64,000 nt of DNA, taken from contig NZ_JAUQSW010000003.1 in the NCBI RefSeq assembly GCF_030581075.1, forward strand, positions 248,001 through 312,000. The letters run 5' to 3'. The stretch is from Hymenobacter cheonanensis (GTDB lineage: Bacteria; Bacteroidota; Bacteroidia; Cytophagales; Hymenobacteraceae). Shown here piece by piece: positions 8,519 through 16,334 of the stretch. The position numbers and the translations under genes are program-made. Below the pieces are notes generated by a model, which worked only from the letters and a program-made list of their open reading frames with translations, was not told the DNA's origin and did no database searches. Each line of letters opens with the position of its first letter. The first letter of the stretch is position 1.

Positions 8519-9433
8519 ATGAAAATTCTCCTCACTGGTTCGAATGGCCTGCTGGGGCAGAAGCTCGTGGCGCTCCTGCACCAGGCCCCCGGCGTGGAGC
8601 TGGTGGCTACGGCGCGCGGTGCCAATCGGCTAGCCACCAGCTACCCAACTCTGCACTTCGTGCCGCTCGATGTAACCGATTTAGCGCAGGTGCAGCAGGT
8701 ACTGGCCCGGCAGCGGCCCACCCACGTTATCCACACGGCGGCCATGACGCAAGTAGATGACTGTGAGCTGAATCAGGCCGATTGCTGGACCCAGAACGTA
8801 ACGGCCGTGGCCCACCTGGCGGCCACCTGCGCGCAGCTCGATGTGCACCTCACGCACCTCAGCACCGATTTTATCTTCAACGGCACCGAAGCTTTGCTGA
8901 GTGAAGAAGCCCTGCCCGACCCCATCAGCCACTACGGGGCTAGCAAGCTGGCCGCCGAGCAGGTGGTGCAAAGCACGGTGGGCCTGCGTTGGGCCATCGC
9001 CCGCACGGTGCTGGTGTACGGCACCACCCTGGCCGGCGGCCGCAGCAACCTCGTGCTGTGGGTGTATAATTCGCTGCGTAACCAGCAAGCCATCAAGGTA
9101 GTGAGTGACCAGTGGCGCACGCCTACCCTCGCCGAAGACCTGGCGCAAGGCTGCTGGCTGCTGGCCCGGCAGTCGGCGCAGGGTATCTTTCACCTCAGCG
9201 GGCGCGAGCTGCTTACGCCTTACCAAATGGCCCAGCAGGTAGCTGCCGCTTTTCAGCTCGATGCTACTTTGGTGAAGCAGGTTGATAGCCAAACGTTTAC
9301 GCAGGCCGCCCGCCGTCCGCCCCGCACGGGTTTTCGTATTGCCAAGGCCGAGCGCGAGCTAGGCTACCGGCCACATTCCTTTACCGAAGGCCTGGCTCTG
9401 GTGCAGCGTCAGCTAGCCCAGGTAAGGCAGTAA
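8519..9433 (+). CDS. SDR-family reductase resembling dTDP-4-dehydrorhamnose reductase
   Basis: A 304-residue extended SDR of the RmlD type. It has the NAD(P) motif GSNGLLGQ at residues 7-14, the HTAAMTQVDDCE segment typical of RmlD, the active-site strand LSTDFIFNGTE, and the catalytic YGASK around residue 141. RmlD reduces dTDP-4-dehydrorhamnose, but the other rhamnose genes (rmlA, B, C) are not nearby, so the substrate is uncertain. It is the last gene of the plus-strand run and ends 11 bp before a perfect terminator. Confidence 0.82.
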   Translation: MKILLTGSNGLLGQKLVALLHQAPGVELVATARGANRLATSYPTLHFVPLDVTDLAQVQQVLARQRPTHVIHTAAMTQVDDCELNQADCWTQNVTAVAHLAATCAQLDVHLTHLSTDFIFNGTEALLSEEALPDPISHYGASKLAAEQVVQSTVGLRWAIARTVLVYGTTLAGGRSNLVLWVYNSLRNQQAIKVVSDQWRTPTLAEDLAQGCWLLARQSAQGIFHLSGRELLTPYQMAQQVAAAFQLDATLVKQVDSQTFTQAARRPPRTGFRIAKAERELGYRPHSFTEGLALVQRQLAQVRQ

Positions 9434-9444
9434 TGCCATTATGC

Positions 9445-9477
9445 AAAAAGCCCGCTGGCAGGGCCAGCGGGCTTTTT
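9445..9477 (+). terminator. Intrinsic terminator closing the 3509-9433 gene run
   Basis: A perfect 15-bp stem (AAAAAGCCCGCTGGC at 9445-9459 with 9463-9477) and a three-base loop end in seven Ts. The A-tract on the other side lets it also work on the minus strand. Confidence 0.92.
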
Positions 9478-10159
9478 TTGCTATAAGCCTTCCGCTTCTA
9501 AAATACTTGGTCACCTATAAATGGACACTAATAAAGGAAATAAGAGCCGCTGGGGTAAACAGCTTTTGTAGAGTGTAGTAGGAGTTATCGATATGAATTT
9601 CTGGTACTTGTATGGGCTTGGGAGTGCAGACAAGGCGCATTCAGGCCTGTTCGGGCCATTCGCCAATGAGTAAGCCACCGATTAGAAGGGCAGTGTGCTG
9701 GCGCAAGGCCATCTCGCCTAATGCACGCGGCACGATGCGGCCATCCAAGGTGGTGAAGTCACGCTCAGCCGACGAGGCCGCATACTCAGCTGGCAAAGGG
9801 CTGGGGTATGCAAGCGGCTGCCGGGCTATGAAAGAGCTTTTCATAATAGCTAGGAAAAACAGTAGCAGATAAAAAGGATATGGCGTAGTGGGGTGAACGT
9901 AGATTCTGTTACAAGATTACGGGGCGACTTGAGCCTGCAAAAGGACAAATGACCTGTTTTTGTGACATTGAAGTTTTTGCGTTTTTGTAGGAAAAAAGAC
10001 TAATTGATACTTTGAAAAAGCATATTTTTGAAAGAAATAAAATTATTTTTAAAGTCAGAATTTTGATAATGAGCATTATAGGAGGTACGTCATTTTTTGT
10101 GAAAAATTCAATGCATCTAAATTTGTGACAATTGCGGCCTGAAATGTGCGCTTTAAGAC
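9478..10159. other. Gene-poor stretch with an AT-rich island
   Basis: About 680 bp between the SDR terminator and the 3' end of the peptide-importer operon. The first 400 bp have ordinary composition and contain only the doubtful 67-codon ORF listed separately. From about 9880 to 10150 the sequence is far richer in A and T than anything else nearby. It holds two TGTGACA-containing motifs (9961 and 10125) and a 55-codon minus-strand frame (9909-10076) encoding a hydrophobic, Ile/Leu/Lys-rich peptide, which may be chance in such composition. I see no RNA gene. Confidence 0.5.
9641..9844 (-). CDS. Doubtful small ORF, possibly a gene remnant
   Basis: A 67-residue frame with an ATG start. I do not recognise it. 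The C-terminal part (LGEMALRQHTALLIGGLLIGEWPEQA) has a short hydrophobic patch and the codons look fairly normal for this genome. There is no promoter, neighbour or family pattern to support it, and an overlapping plus-strand frame of similar size exists. It may be a decayed fragment of a larger gene or a chance frame. Confidence 0.25.
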   Translation of the reverse strand: MKSSFIARQPLAYPSPLPAEYAASSAERDFTTLDGRIVPRALGEMALRQHTALLIGGLLIGEWPEQA

Positions 10160-11170
10160 TTAAAAATCCGGGCTTTTAGCCACAGATTTTGCCAGTTTCT
10201 GCAGCGCGAGCAGGGTGCAAAGCAGCGCCAGCCCGGGGGCGGCAGCTACCCACCAGGCTGCCGGGTCTTGGCGCACCGTTGCCAGAAGGCTACCCCAGCT
10301 CACAACCTCAGGCCCCTGGCCAATGCCGATAAAGGCCAGGGCGCTTTCGAGGCTAATCAGCCCGGCCAGGCTTAGGGGGGTATAAGCCAGCAGCGGGCGG
10401 CAGGCATGGGGCAGGGCGTGGCGCCACCAGATGCGGCTCATGGGCAGCCCGCTGGCCCGCGCTGCCTCTATAAAAGGCTGAACGCGCACTTGCAGCATCT
10501 GGCCGCGCACGAGGCGCGCCGTGCCGGGCCAGGCCAGCACCGCCAGCAGGGCCAGCAGCTGCAGCTGCGTAAGCGGCGGCCCCGCTGCCAGGGCCACCAG
10601 CAAAACGAGCCGGGGCACGGCCCCGAGCAAGGTGGTTGCCCCTAGCACCAGCGCATCCAGCGGGAGTGCAAAGGCGTAGTTGCGCAAGGCAGGCGCCAGG
10701 GGCGGCCACGTAGCCGCTATTGCGAGCAAAGCAGTAGCTATCAATAGGATAGATGCTATGGCGTGCCCCGGCAGCGCCAGCGCCCACCAGGCAATGCCCA
10801 GGGCCCCGGTGGCGGCAGCCAGCGGCAGGCGCAGGCGCTGATTGCCCCAGTAGCCGGCCGCCCCACCCGCCACTGCGCCAGCGGCCGTAGCCAGCAGCAC
10901 CGCCGGCAGGCTGAGGAGCAATAGCCGCTGGGCCCCGGCCACCAGGCCCGCCAGCACATCGCGCCCCAAGGGGTCGGTGCCGAGGTAATGGGCTGGGCCG
11001 ATAGGCGACCAGCTAGGCGGGGCCGATACCTGCAAGAGGTCGGGAGTGGCGGCGGAGTAGGGCAGGGGAAGCCAAGGCGCCACCACTCCCACCGCGCTCA
11101 CCAGCAGCAGCCAGGCCAAGGCTAGCCCCCCCAGCGGCTGCCTGCCAAAAAAAGGCCGAAAGTATCTCAT
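10160..11170 (-). CDS. Peptide ABC transporter permease, OppC/DppC type
   Basis: A 336-residue inner-membrane permease. After the first membrane span it has the OppC-type N-terminal signature HYLGTDPLGRDVLAGLVAGAQ at about residues 60-82. It also has several further spans and the EAA-loop region FIEAARASGLPMSRIWWRHALPHACRPLL (about residues 240-270), where the ATPase would dock, then SLAGLISLESALAFIGIG. The ATG overlaps the stop of the partner permease (ATGA). No ATPase (OppD/OppF) gene follows, so the energising subunits must be encoded elsewhere. The central region contains more Ala/Leu-rich spans than usual. Confidence 0.88.
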   Translation of the reverse strand: MRYFRPFFGRQPLGGLALAWLLLVSAVGVVAPWLPLPYSAATPDLLQVSAPPSWSPIGPAHYLGTDPLGRDVLAGLVAGAQRLLLLSLPAVLLATAAGAVAGGAAGYWGNQRLRLPLAAATGALGIAWWALALPGHAIASILLIATALLAIAATWPPLAPALRNYAFALPLDALVLGATTLLGAVPRLVLLVALAAGPPLTQLQLLALLAVLAWPGTARLVRGQMLQVRVQPFIEAARASGLPMSRIWWRHALPHACRPLLAYTPLSLAGLISLESALAFIGIGQGPEVVSWGSLLATVRQDPAAWWVAAAPGLALLCTLLALQKLAKSVAKSPDF

Positions 11171-12228
11171 GCAGAGGGCCGGAGGCGCGGGTCCGCCAAA
11201 AAGTAGAGGATATCGGTCAGCACCAGCCCTAGCAGGCGGGCCGCCGCACTCAGTAGCACGGCGGCTACTACCACCGGGTAATCGTGGGCAGCGGCTGCCT
11301 CGGCGAGCAGGCGCCCGCTGCCCGGCAGGCCAAATAATACCTCGACCACCACCGTGCCCGCCACCAGGGTGGGCAGCAGGTCGGCAAGGGTAGTAAGCAG
11401 GGGCAGCAGGGCATTGGGCAGCGCGTGGCGGCGCAGTACCTGCGCCGCCGTAAGCCCCTTGGCGCGGGCCGTAGTGGCATAGCCGGCCCGCACTTCATGG
11501 CGCAGCATGGCCACCAGCGGCAGCGTTAGCTCGGGCAGCACGGCTAGCACCAGGCTCAGCAGGGGCAGCACCGAGCGGGCTAGCCAGTAGCCGGCCAGGG
11601 TGGGGCCGCTGGCATTTGCAGGAGGCTGGCCACTGCCCGGCAGAATGTTTAAAAAATCGGGGTTGGCAAATAGCAGCAGCAGGCTGAGGGCCAGCAGAAA
11701 GAGCGGCATCACCTGCCAGCCCGCCAGCAGGCCGAGCAGGAGCCGCCGCAGCCTGCCCCCCGGGGCCTGGGCCAGGTATAGCCCCAGGCCCAGCGCCAGC
11801 CCAACAGCCACTACCGCCGCACTGCCCGCCAGCGGCAGGCTAAATGCCACGGCCTGCCACAGCATAGCGCCCACGGCCTGCCCATCGCGGTAAGAGTACC
11901 CCAGATTGCCATGCAGCAGGGCCATCACCCAGCGGTGGTACTGGTTAGCTGCGCCGTGCCATTGCCACCGCACCGGCGGGCCCGCCTCGCGCGTGACATA
12001 AAAAACGGGCATATCAAGCCCCAGCCGGTGGCGCACAACCTGCTGGGCGGCCTGCCGGGTGGCGGCCGAGCGCGCGCCCGCCGCTGGGCGGCTCAGGTCG
12101 GAAGAGTCGCCCAGGGCTAGCTGCTCGGGGCCGCCCCCCAGAAGCCGGCTACTGATAAAAACCAGCGAGGCAATCAGCCAGGCGGCTGCCACTGCCCGCC
12201 CCAGCCGGGCCAGGAGCCAGCGCATCAT
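11167..12228 (-). CDS. Peptide ABC transporter permease, OppB/DppB type
   Basis: A 353-residue permease partner of the OppC-type protein. The first span is MMRWLLARLGRAVAAAWLIASLVFISSRLLGG. The periplasmic loop contains the OppB-typical RHRLGLDMPVFYV, and ALLHGNLGYSYRDGQAV leads into the core domain. The EAA loop is RAGYATTARAKGLTAAQVLRRHALPNALLPLLT, followed by the GTVVVEVLFGLPGSGRLL signature of the family. I start at the ATG at 12228, 2 bp after the stop of the substrate-binding protein gene. The frame is open further upstream inside that gene, but this is not a credible start. Confidence 0.9.
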   Translation of the reverse strand: MMRWLLARLGRAVAAAWLIASLVFISSRLLGGGPEQLALGDSSDLSRPAAGARSAATRQAAQQVVRHRLGLDMPVFYVTREAGPPVRWQWHGAANQYHRWVMALLHGNLGYSYRDGQAVGAMLWQAVAFSLPLAGSAAVVAVGLALGLGLYLAQAPGGRLRRLLLGLLAGWQVMPLFLLALSLLLLFANPDFLNILPGSGQPPANASGPTLAGYWLARSVLPLLSLVLAVLPELTLPLVAMLRHEVRAGYATTARAKGLTAAQVLRRHALPNALLPLLTTLADLLPTLVAGTVVVEVLFGLPGSGRLLAEAAAAHDYPVVVAAVLLSAAARLLGLVLTDILYFLADPRLRPSA

Positions 12229-12230
12229 GG

Positions 12231-13970
12231 CTAGGGCCGGCCCGCCGGCGCGGGGGGCGTAGTGGGCCACGAAAGCGCCATGGCCGCGTAGCCCGGCTTG
12301 ATGCCCGAAGCCACTACGTGCTGCAGCCGGCGACTGGCCGCCAGGCGATAGGGCAGAAAAAACAGGGGCATTATCGGCATTTCGTCGCGCAGCATCACCT
12401 GAAAGCGGCGGAGCAGCCGCCGCTTCCGGCCCAGGTTGCCTTCGGTCGAGATGGCCGTGAGCAGCCGGTCGGTATCGGCACGGCCAAAGCGCGGGAAATT
12501 ACCCGTGCCGATGGCATCGGTATGCAGAATGGGCGCGAAGTTGACGCCAAACGGCGTGCCTTTTACCAGGCGGATATACAAGTCAAAATCGCCCGATTCG
12601 AGGCAGGTAGTCACCACTGAGTTTTCCGATGGCAGCAGCGTTATGGCAATGCCTAGCTGCGCGGCGGCCGCGCGCAGCTGCAGCCCCACAGTGGCAAAAG
12701 TGGTTTCTTCGGCCCGGTAGCGCACGGTTAGAGCCAGCGGCGCGCCGCCGGGCTGCCGCCACTGGCCGTCGGCGCCGCGCTGCCAGCCCGCCTGGCGCAG
12801 CAAAGCCCCGGCCTGGGCAGGGGCGTAGGTCGGCAGCGGCAGGCTGTCGTTGTAAAAGGGGCTGCCGGGGGCTAGCAGGCCCACCGTGCGGCTGCCCTGG
12901 CCAAGCTGCGTTGCGGCCATAAGCCCGGCGGGGTCGAGTAAGCGGCTCAGCGCCTGGCGGGTGCGCTTGTCGCGCAGGGCCGGCCGCTGTGTGTTAAACC
13001 CCACCGACAGGATATCATACGACGGGGTGGTGTAGAACACAAAATCCTGCTGGGCGGTAGCGGAAGCTTGCAGCTGCCGAAAAATACGGGCCGGCACCTG
13101 CGGATAAATATCCAGCTCGTGCCGCCGCAACGCCAGGGCCGCCGCCGCGTCATCCGGCAAAATAGAATATACCAGCTCGCGGGGGTGCGCCTGCAGCACA
13201 AACGGCGTGGGCTGCACCTTATCGCCCCACCACTGTTTTTTGCGCTGAAAGCGCAGCTGGCGATTGGTTTCCCAGGCCGCCAAGCGGTAGGCGCCGCAGC
13301 CCGGAATATTGTTGGGGTGGCGGGCCGCATTGGCCTGCTGGTAGCGCCGCACCAGTGCGGCTACCGCGGGCGCGGGCGGGCGGCCGGCCGGCCAGTCTTG
13401 CAGCGTGGCCAGCGAAAAGCTTCGTAGCGTATGGCCGGGGTCGAGGCTAGCCTCGGGCAGCACCGAAAAATCACCCGAAGTGGTAAGAATTTCCTGCCCC
13501 TGGCTGCGGCACAGCAGCGAAAAGCGCCGCGGATTGGCCGGGTCGATGCGCACCTGGCGAATAAAGCCAAACTGCGCCCGGCTGTTTTCGTTGGGCAGCC
13601 CCGGGCACTGCATCAGCTTGAGGGTGAAATCAACGTCGGTGGCCAGTACGGGCTGGCCGGAATCCCAGGCAGCTACTGCGCGCAGCTCATAATCGAGCAG
13701 GGCCAGCGAATCGCCGAGCCAGTGCGCGCGCGGCAAAGCCTGGGCTAGCGCAGGGGCGTAGGCATTGCGCTGATAATCAATCTGTAGAAGCGCTAAATGA
13801 AGTAAATTATTGGCATCAACGGCATTTTGGTTAGGAAGGGCTAGCGGGTCGAGCGTCTCGGGGTCACGGGCCCAGCGCGTGCGAACCGAAGCAAAACCTT
13901 CAGGAGCAGGAGTCGTCGAACAAGCGCTAGTTAATAGCGCAAGCAGGCTACCAAGCCAAAAATATCTCAT
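12231..13970 (-). CDS. Peptide ABC transporter substrate-binding lipoprotein (family 5)
   Basis: A 579-residue SBP_bac_5-type protein that would capture peptides in the periplasm for the two permeases downstream. The lipobox is LLTSACS (Cys17), giving a membrane-anchored lipoprotein. The N-terminus VRTRWARDPETLDPLALPNQNAVDANNLLHLAL matches the start of the family, and the middle region FVFYTTPSYDILSVGFNTQRPALRDKRTRQALSRLLDP is the conserved hinge/ligand segment. It is followed with almost no gap by oppB- and oppC-type genes. A short hairpin precedes its ATG, and the repeat-peptide gene ends 89 bp upstream on the same strand. Confidence 0.9.
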   Translation of the reverse strand: MRYFWLGSLLALLTSACSTTPAPEGFASVRTRWARDPETLDPLALPNQNAVDANNLLHLALLQIDYQRNAYAPALAQALPRAHWLGDSLALLDYELRAVAAWDSGQPVLATDVDFTLKLMQCPGLPNENSRAQFGFIRQVRIDPANPRRFSLLCRSQGQEILTTSGDFSVLPEASLDPGHTLRSFSLATLQDWPAGRPPAPAVAALVRRYQQANAARHPNNIPGCGAYRLAAWETNRQLRFQRKKQWWGDKVQPTPFVLQAHPRELVYSILPDDAAAALALRRHELDIYPQVPARIFRQLQASATAQQDFVFYTTPSYDILSVGFNTQRPALRDKRTRQALSRLLDPAGLMAATQLGQGSRTVGLLAPGSPFYNDSLPLPTYAPAQAGALLRQAGWQRGADGQWRQPGGAPLALTVRYRAEETTFATVGLQLRAAAAQLGIAITLLPSENSVVTTCLESGDFDLYIRLVKGTPFGVNFAPILHTDAIGTGNFPRFGRADTDRLLTAISTEGNLGRKRRLLRRFQVMLRDEMPIMPLFFLPYRLAASRRLQHVVASGIKPGYAAMALSWPTTPPAPAGRP

Positions 13971-13975
13971 CTACT

Positions 13976-13997
13976 GACGACAGCAAAAAATGTCGTC
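13976..13997 (-). promoter_or_regulatory. Hairpin just upstream of the substrate-binding protein start codon
   Basis: GACGACA (13976-13982) pairs with TGTCGTC (13991-13997) around an eight-base loop. The hairpin ends 5 bp before the ATG of the binding-protein gene. A second small hairpin (CCAGC/GCTGG, 14015-14034) lies between it and the repeat-peptide stop. Either could lower translation of the transporter genes relative to the peptide gene, but that is inference. Confidence 0.35.
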
Positions 13998-14059
13998 GGC
14001 AAGTTAGGCAAGCACCAGCTATTGTTATTGCTGGCAGTCGGGCTTAGCCGAGGCCTACG

Positions 14060-14452
14060 CTAGGCAATAATAGCCACGTCGCCGCCACCCCAGCCCGAGC
14101 CACCTACGGCTGCCACGTCACCACCGCCCCAGCCTGAACCACCTACAGCCGCCACATCACCACCGCCCCAGCCCGAGCCACCTACAGCCGCTACGTCGCC
14201 GCCGCCCCAGCCCGAGCCGCCCACAGCCGCTACGTCGCCGCCACCCCAGCCCGAGCCACCTACGGCTGCCACGTCGCCGCCACCCCAGCCCGAGCCGCCT
14301 ACGGCTGCCACGTCGCCGCCACCCCAGCCCGAGCCGCCTACGGCCGCCACGTCACCACCACCCCAGCCCGAGCCGCCTACGGCTGCAGTAGAAGAAGAGT
14401 GGGTAGCGAAGCTGAAAACCTGAAAGAGGGCGATAGTGAGAACCTGAAACAT
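14060..14452 (-). CDS. Exported peptide with eight identical 13-residue Gly/Trp repeats
   Basis: A 130-residue protein that I do not recognise. Residues 1-22 (MFQVLTIALFQVFSFATHSSST) look like a short export or leader segment. Residues 23-126 are eight perfect copies of a 13-residue unit containing AVGGSGWGGGDVA, and the end is AIIA. The copies differ in DNA, and every difference I see is at a third codon position, so the peptide sequence is kept while the DNA drifts. I start at the ATG at 14452; a TTG lies 12 codons upstream. It is on the same strand as, and 89 bp before, the peptide-importer genes. It could be a multicopy peptide precursor, a surface adhesin, or a low-complexity protein. 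Confidence 0.6.
   Translation of the reverse strand: MFQVLTIALFQVFSFATHSSSTAAVGGSGWGGGDVAAVGGSGWGGGDVAAVGGSGWGGGDVAAVGGSGWGGGDVAAVGGSGWGGGDVAAVGGSGWGGGDVAAVGGSGWGGGDVAAVGGSGWGGGDVAIIA
14073..14384. repeat. Eight tandem 39-bp repeats
   Basis: Eight contiguous 39-bp units that differ from one another by a few substitutions and no indels. In the minus-strand reading frame all substitutions are synonymous. The opposite strand also stays open through the block (14064-14423, ATSPPPQPEPPTA units) but contains no start codon, so the minus strand is the likely coding strand. Confidence 0.95.
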
Positions 14453-14816
14453 GACGGGGTTGATTGTTAGAGTGAATTGTTGATACAAATCTCCTCTAGG
14501 TGCTCAGCCCTCAAAAGGAAAGAGGCAGCCTGCCTGTGACAAGGACTAATCCAAGTGCGAAATGGATTAATTAAGGATGGGTGAAGAAAAGAAAGCGCTA
14601 CTGGTTGCTTGCTAGTCGATACTCCTAAGGGAGTAGTGCGAAAAAAAAAGCGAAATGTGACATCGTACCGTATAAATTGCACGCACTACTCCAAGATGCA
14701 AAGGTTGGGCAAGCTAACAGTTGATACAAGGATAATGAGCCAGTTTTTGTACGAGCATTTTGAAGTAGGTATGTTGGTAAAAAAATGGCTTTAAACGCTC
14801 CTGAGGCACTTTTTTG
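14453..14816. promoter_or_regulatory. Divergent intergenic region between repeat peptide and helical-repeat protein
   Basis: 364 bp between two divergent starts, which should hold both promoters. It contains TGTGACA motifs at 14535 and 14656 (a third, TGTGACATTG, is at 14846 just inside the downstream gene), an AGGCAGCCTGCCT near-palindrome, and a TAATCC/GGATTA inverted pair near 14555-14577. A run of nine or ten As begins at about 14640. I see no unambiguous TAnnTTTG box. The boundaries are simply the two start codons. Confidence 0.4.
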
Positions 14817-16325
14817 ATGAAAGAAATTGCAAATTTGGCGCGAATTGTGACATTGCGCCGGATGCGCCAGCGTTCGCTGCTTGACCTTGATGCCACGCGC
14901 CTGGGTAAGGAGGAGCGCCTGATGCAAGAGATAGCCATAAACCCTGAAGTGACTGCTTTACAGCTTACTAAATCACTTTACGGTACAAACTCGACCAGCA
15001 ACCAAGCCGCGATGCGCCAGCTGCGCGCCCGGGTGCAGGACAAGCTGCTGAATCACTTATTTTTTCTAGACCATTCGGACCCGCGCCTGCTGGTGTCGCG
15101 TCGCTATGAGATTGAATGCCTGAACTTACTGCATAAAGCGACCATTTTATACCTGGAAGGCGAATACTCGCTGAGCGAGCGCCTGTTGCGGCGCTGCATA
15201 CGGGCTGCTGAACAGGGAGATTTTACCACTTATGAGGAGCAGGCCTCCCAAAAGCTGCGGGCTATTTATGCCGAGCAGCGCCAGCAGAGCAAGTTTGATA
15301 AGCTAGGGGAGGAGTTGGTAAGGCTGCGCCAGGTAATTGAGTATGAGCGCGAAGCAGAAAAAATATTTTTCGACGTGCAGCTAGGGGCAGAAGACGCAGT
15401 AGCCAAACGCCACGAAATAGTAACCAAGCTACCTGCTTACCTAAAGCGGCTCGAAGAATTACACCAGGCGGCGGGCACCTTCGGGACATTTATTGCGCTG
15501 TACCGGGTGCGTTTGATTGAAGCGGGGCTAGCCGGGCACTACCAGGAAATAATTCTGCAAACGCAGCGGGCCTCGGCCCAGCTGGCGGCGGGCACCATCA
15601 ATGCCCGGCGGTTCGACCAGCGTTTCAATCACTTCATGAATGTGTACGCGCATTTGCGCGGCCGCCGCCCGGTAGAGGGCCTGAAGCTGGCCGAGGCGTT
15701 TGCCGAAACCATTCACCCCACGTCCAGCAACTGGTTTTATTTCTACGAGCACTACCTGCTGCTGGCCCTGCACGCGGGCGAATACGAGCAGGCCATGCGC
15801 CTACTGCACATGGCCCACAAAAACCCTTCGTATGGCAAGCTGCGCCCGGCTGCCCTTGAGCGCTGGGAGCTATTGGAGGCCTATACCGAGCTGGTGCTGC
15901 CTAGCGAGCAGGTGCTGCCGCGCCGGCGCAATCAACTGGCCGTGTTTGCGGCACTCACGGTGCCCGAATACAGCCGCGACAAGCGGGGCCATAACGTAGC
16001 TATTCTGATATTTCAGTTGGTGCACTACCTGCAAGAGCGGCTGCTGGAGCCCGTGCTGGTGCGGCTGGAACGCCTGCGCAAGTACCAGCAGCGCCACCTG
16101 CGCGACGCGGCCACGCTGCGCAGCCGCACGTTTTTGCGACTGCTGCTGCTGCTGCCCGAGGCCGACTTCGACCCCGCCAAGCTAGCCCAGCGTGGCCAGC
16201 CGCTGCTACGCACGCTGCAGCAGGCTACCCTAACGCGGGATGCCGACGCGGAAGTGGAGATTATACCCTACGAAAACCTTTGGCTGCTGATAATGAGAAT
16301 ATTATCGCAAGGCACGCCTCAGTAA
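14817..16325 (+). CDS. Helical-repeat (TPR-like) cytosolic protein of unknown function
   Basis: A 502-residue protein with no signal peptide or membrane segment. The first 100 residues hold a compact region (LARIVTLRRMRQRSLLDLDATRLGKEERL, then LQLTKSLYGTNSTSNQAAMRQLRARVQDKLL) that could be a winged-helix-like DNA-binding or docking domain. Residues 105-490 are almost entirely amphipathic helices in pairs, with ALHAGEYEQAMRLLHMAHKNPSYGK closest to a tetratricopeptide pattern. I cannot name the family. It starts at the ATG at 14817 (the frame opens one codon earlier at a TTG). It is divergent from the repeat-peptide gene, an arrangement often seen for a regulator and its target. Confidence 0.75.
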   Translation: MKEIANLARIVTLRRMRQRSLLDLDATRLGKEERLMQEIAINPEVTALQLTKSLYGTNSTSNQAAMRQLRARVQDKLLNHLFFLDHSDPRLLVSRRYEIECLNLLHKATILYLEGEYSLSERLLRRCIRAAEQGDFTTYEEQASQKLRAIYAEQRQQSKFDKLGEELVRLRQVIEYEREAEKIFFDVQLGAEDAVAKRHEIVTKLPAYLKRLEELHQAAGTFGTFIALYRVRLIEAGLAGHYQEIILQTQRASAQLAAGTINARRFDQRFNHFMNVYAHLRGRRPVEGLKLAEAFAETIHPTSSNWFYFYEHYLLLALHAGEYEQAMRLLHMAHKNPSYGKLRPAALERWELLEAYTELVLPSEQVLPRRRNQLAVFAALTVPEYSRDKRGHNVAILIFQLVHYLQERLLEPVLVRLERLRKYQQRHLRDAATLRSRTFLRLLLLLPEADFDPAKLAQRGQPLLRTLQQATLTRDADAEVEIIPYENLWLLIMRILSQGTPQ

Positions 16326-16334
16326 ATAGCTGGC

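Noticed and set aside
14064..14423. Plus-strand open frame through the 39-bp repeats (ATSPPPQPEPPTA units)
   Set aside because: It has no ATG, GTG or TTG start before or inside the repeats, while the minus strand has a start and a hydrophobic leader.
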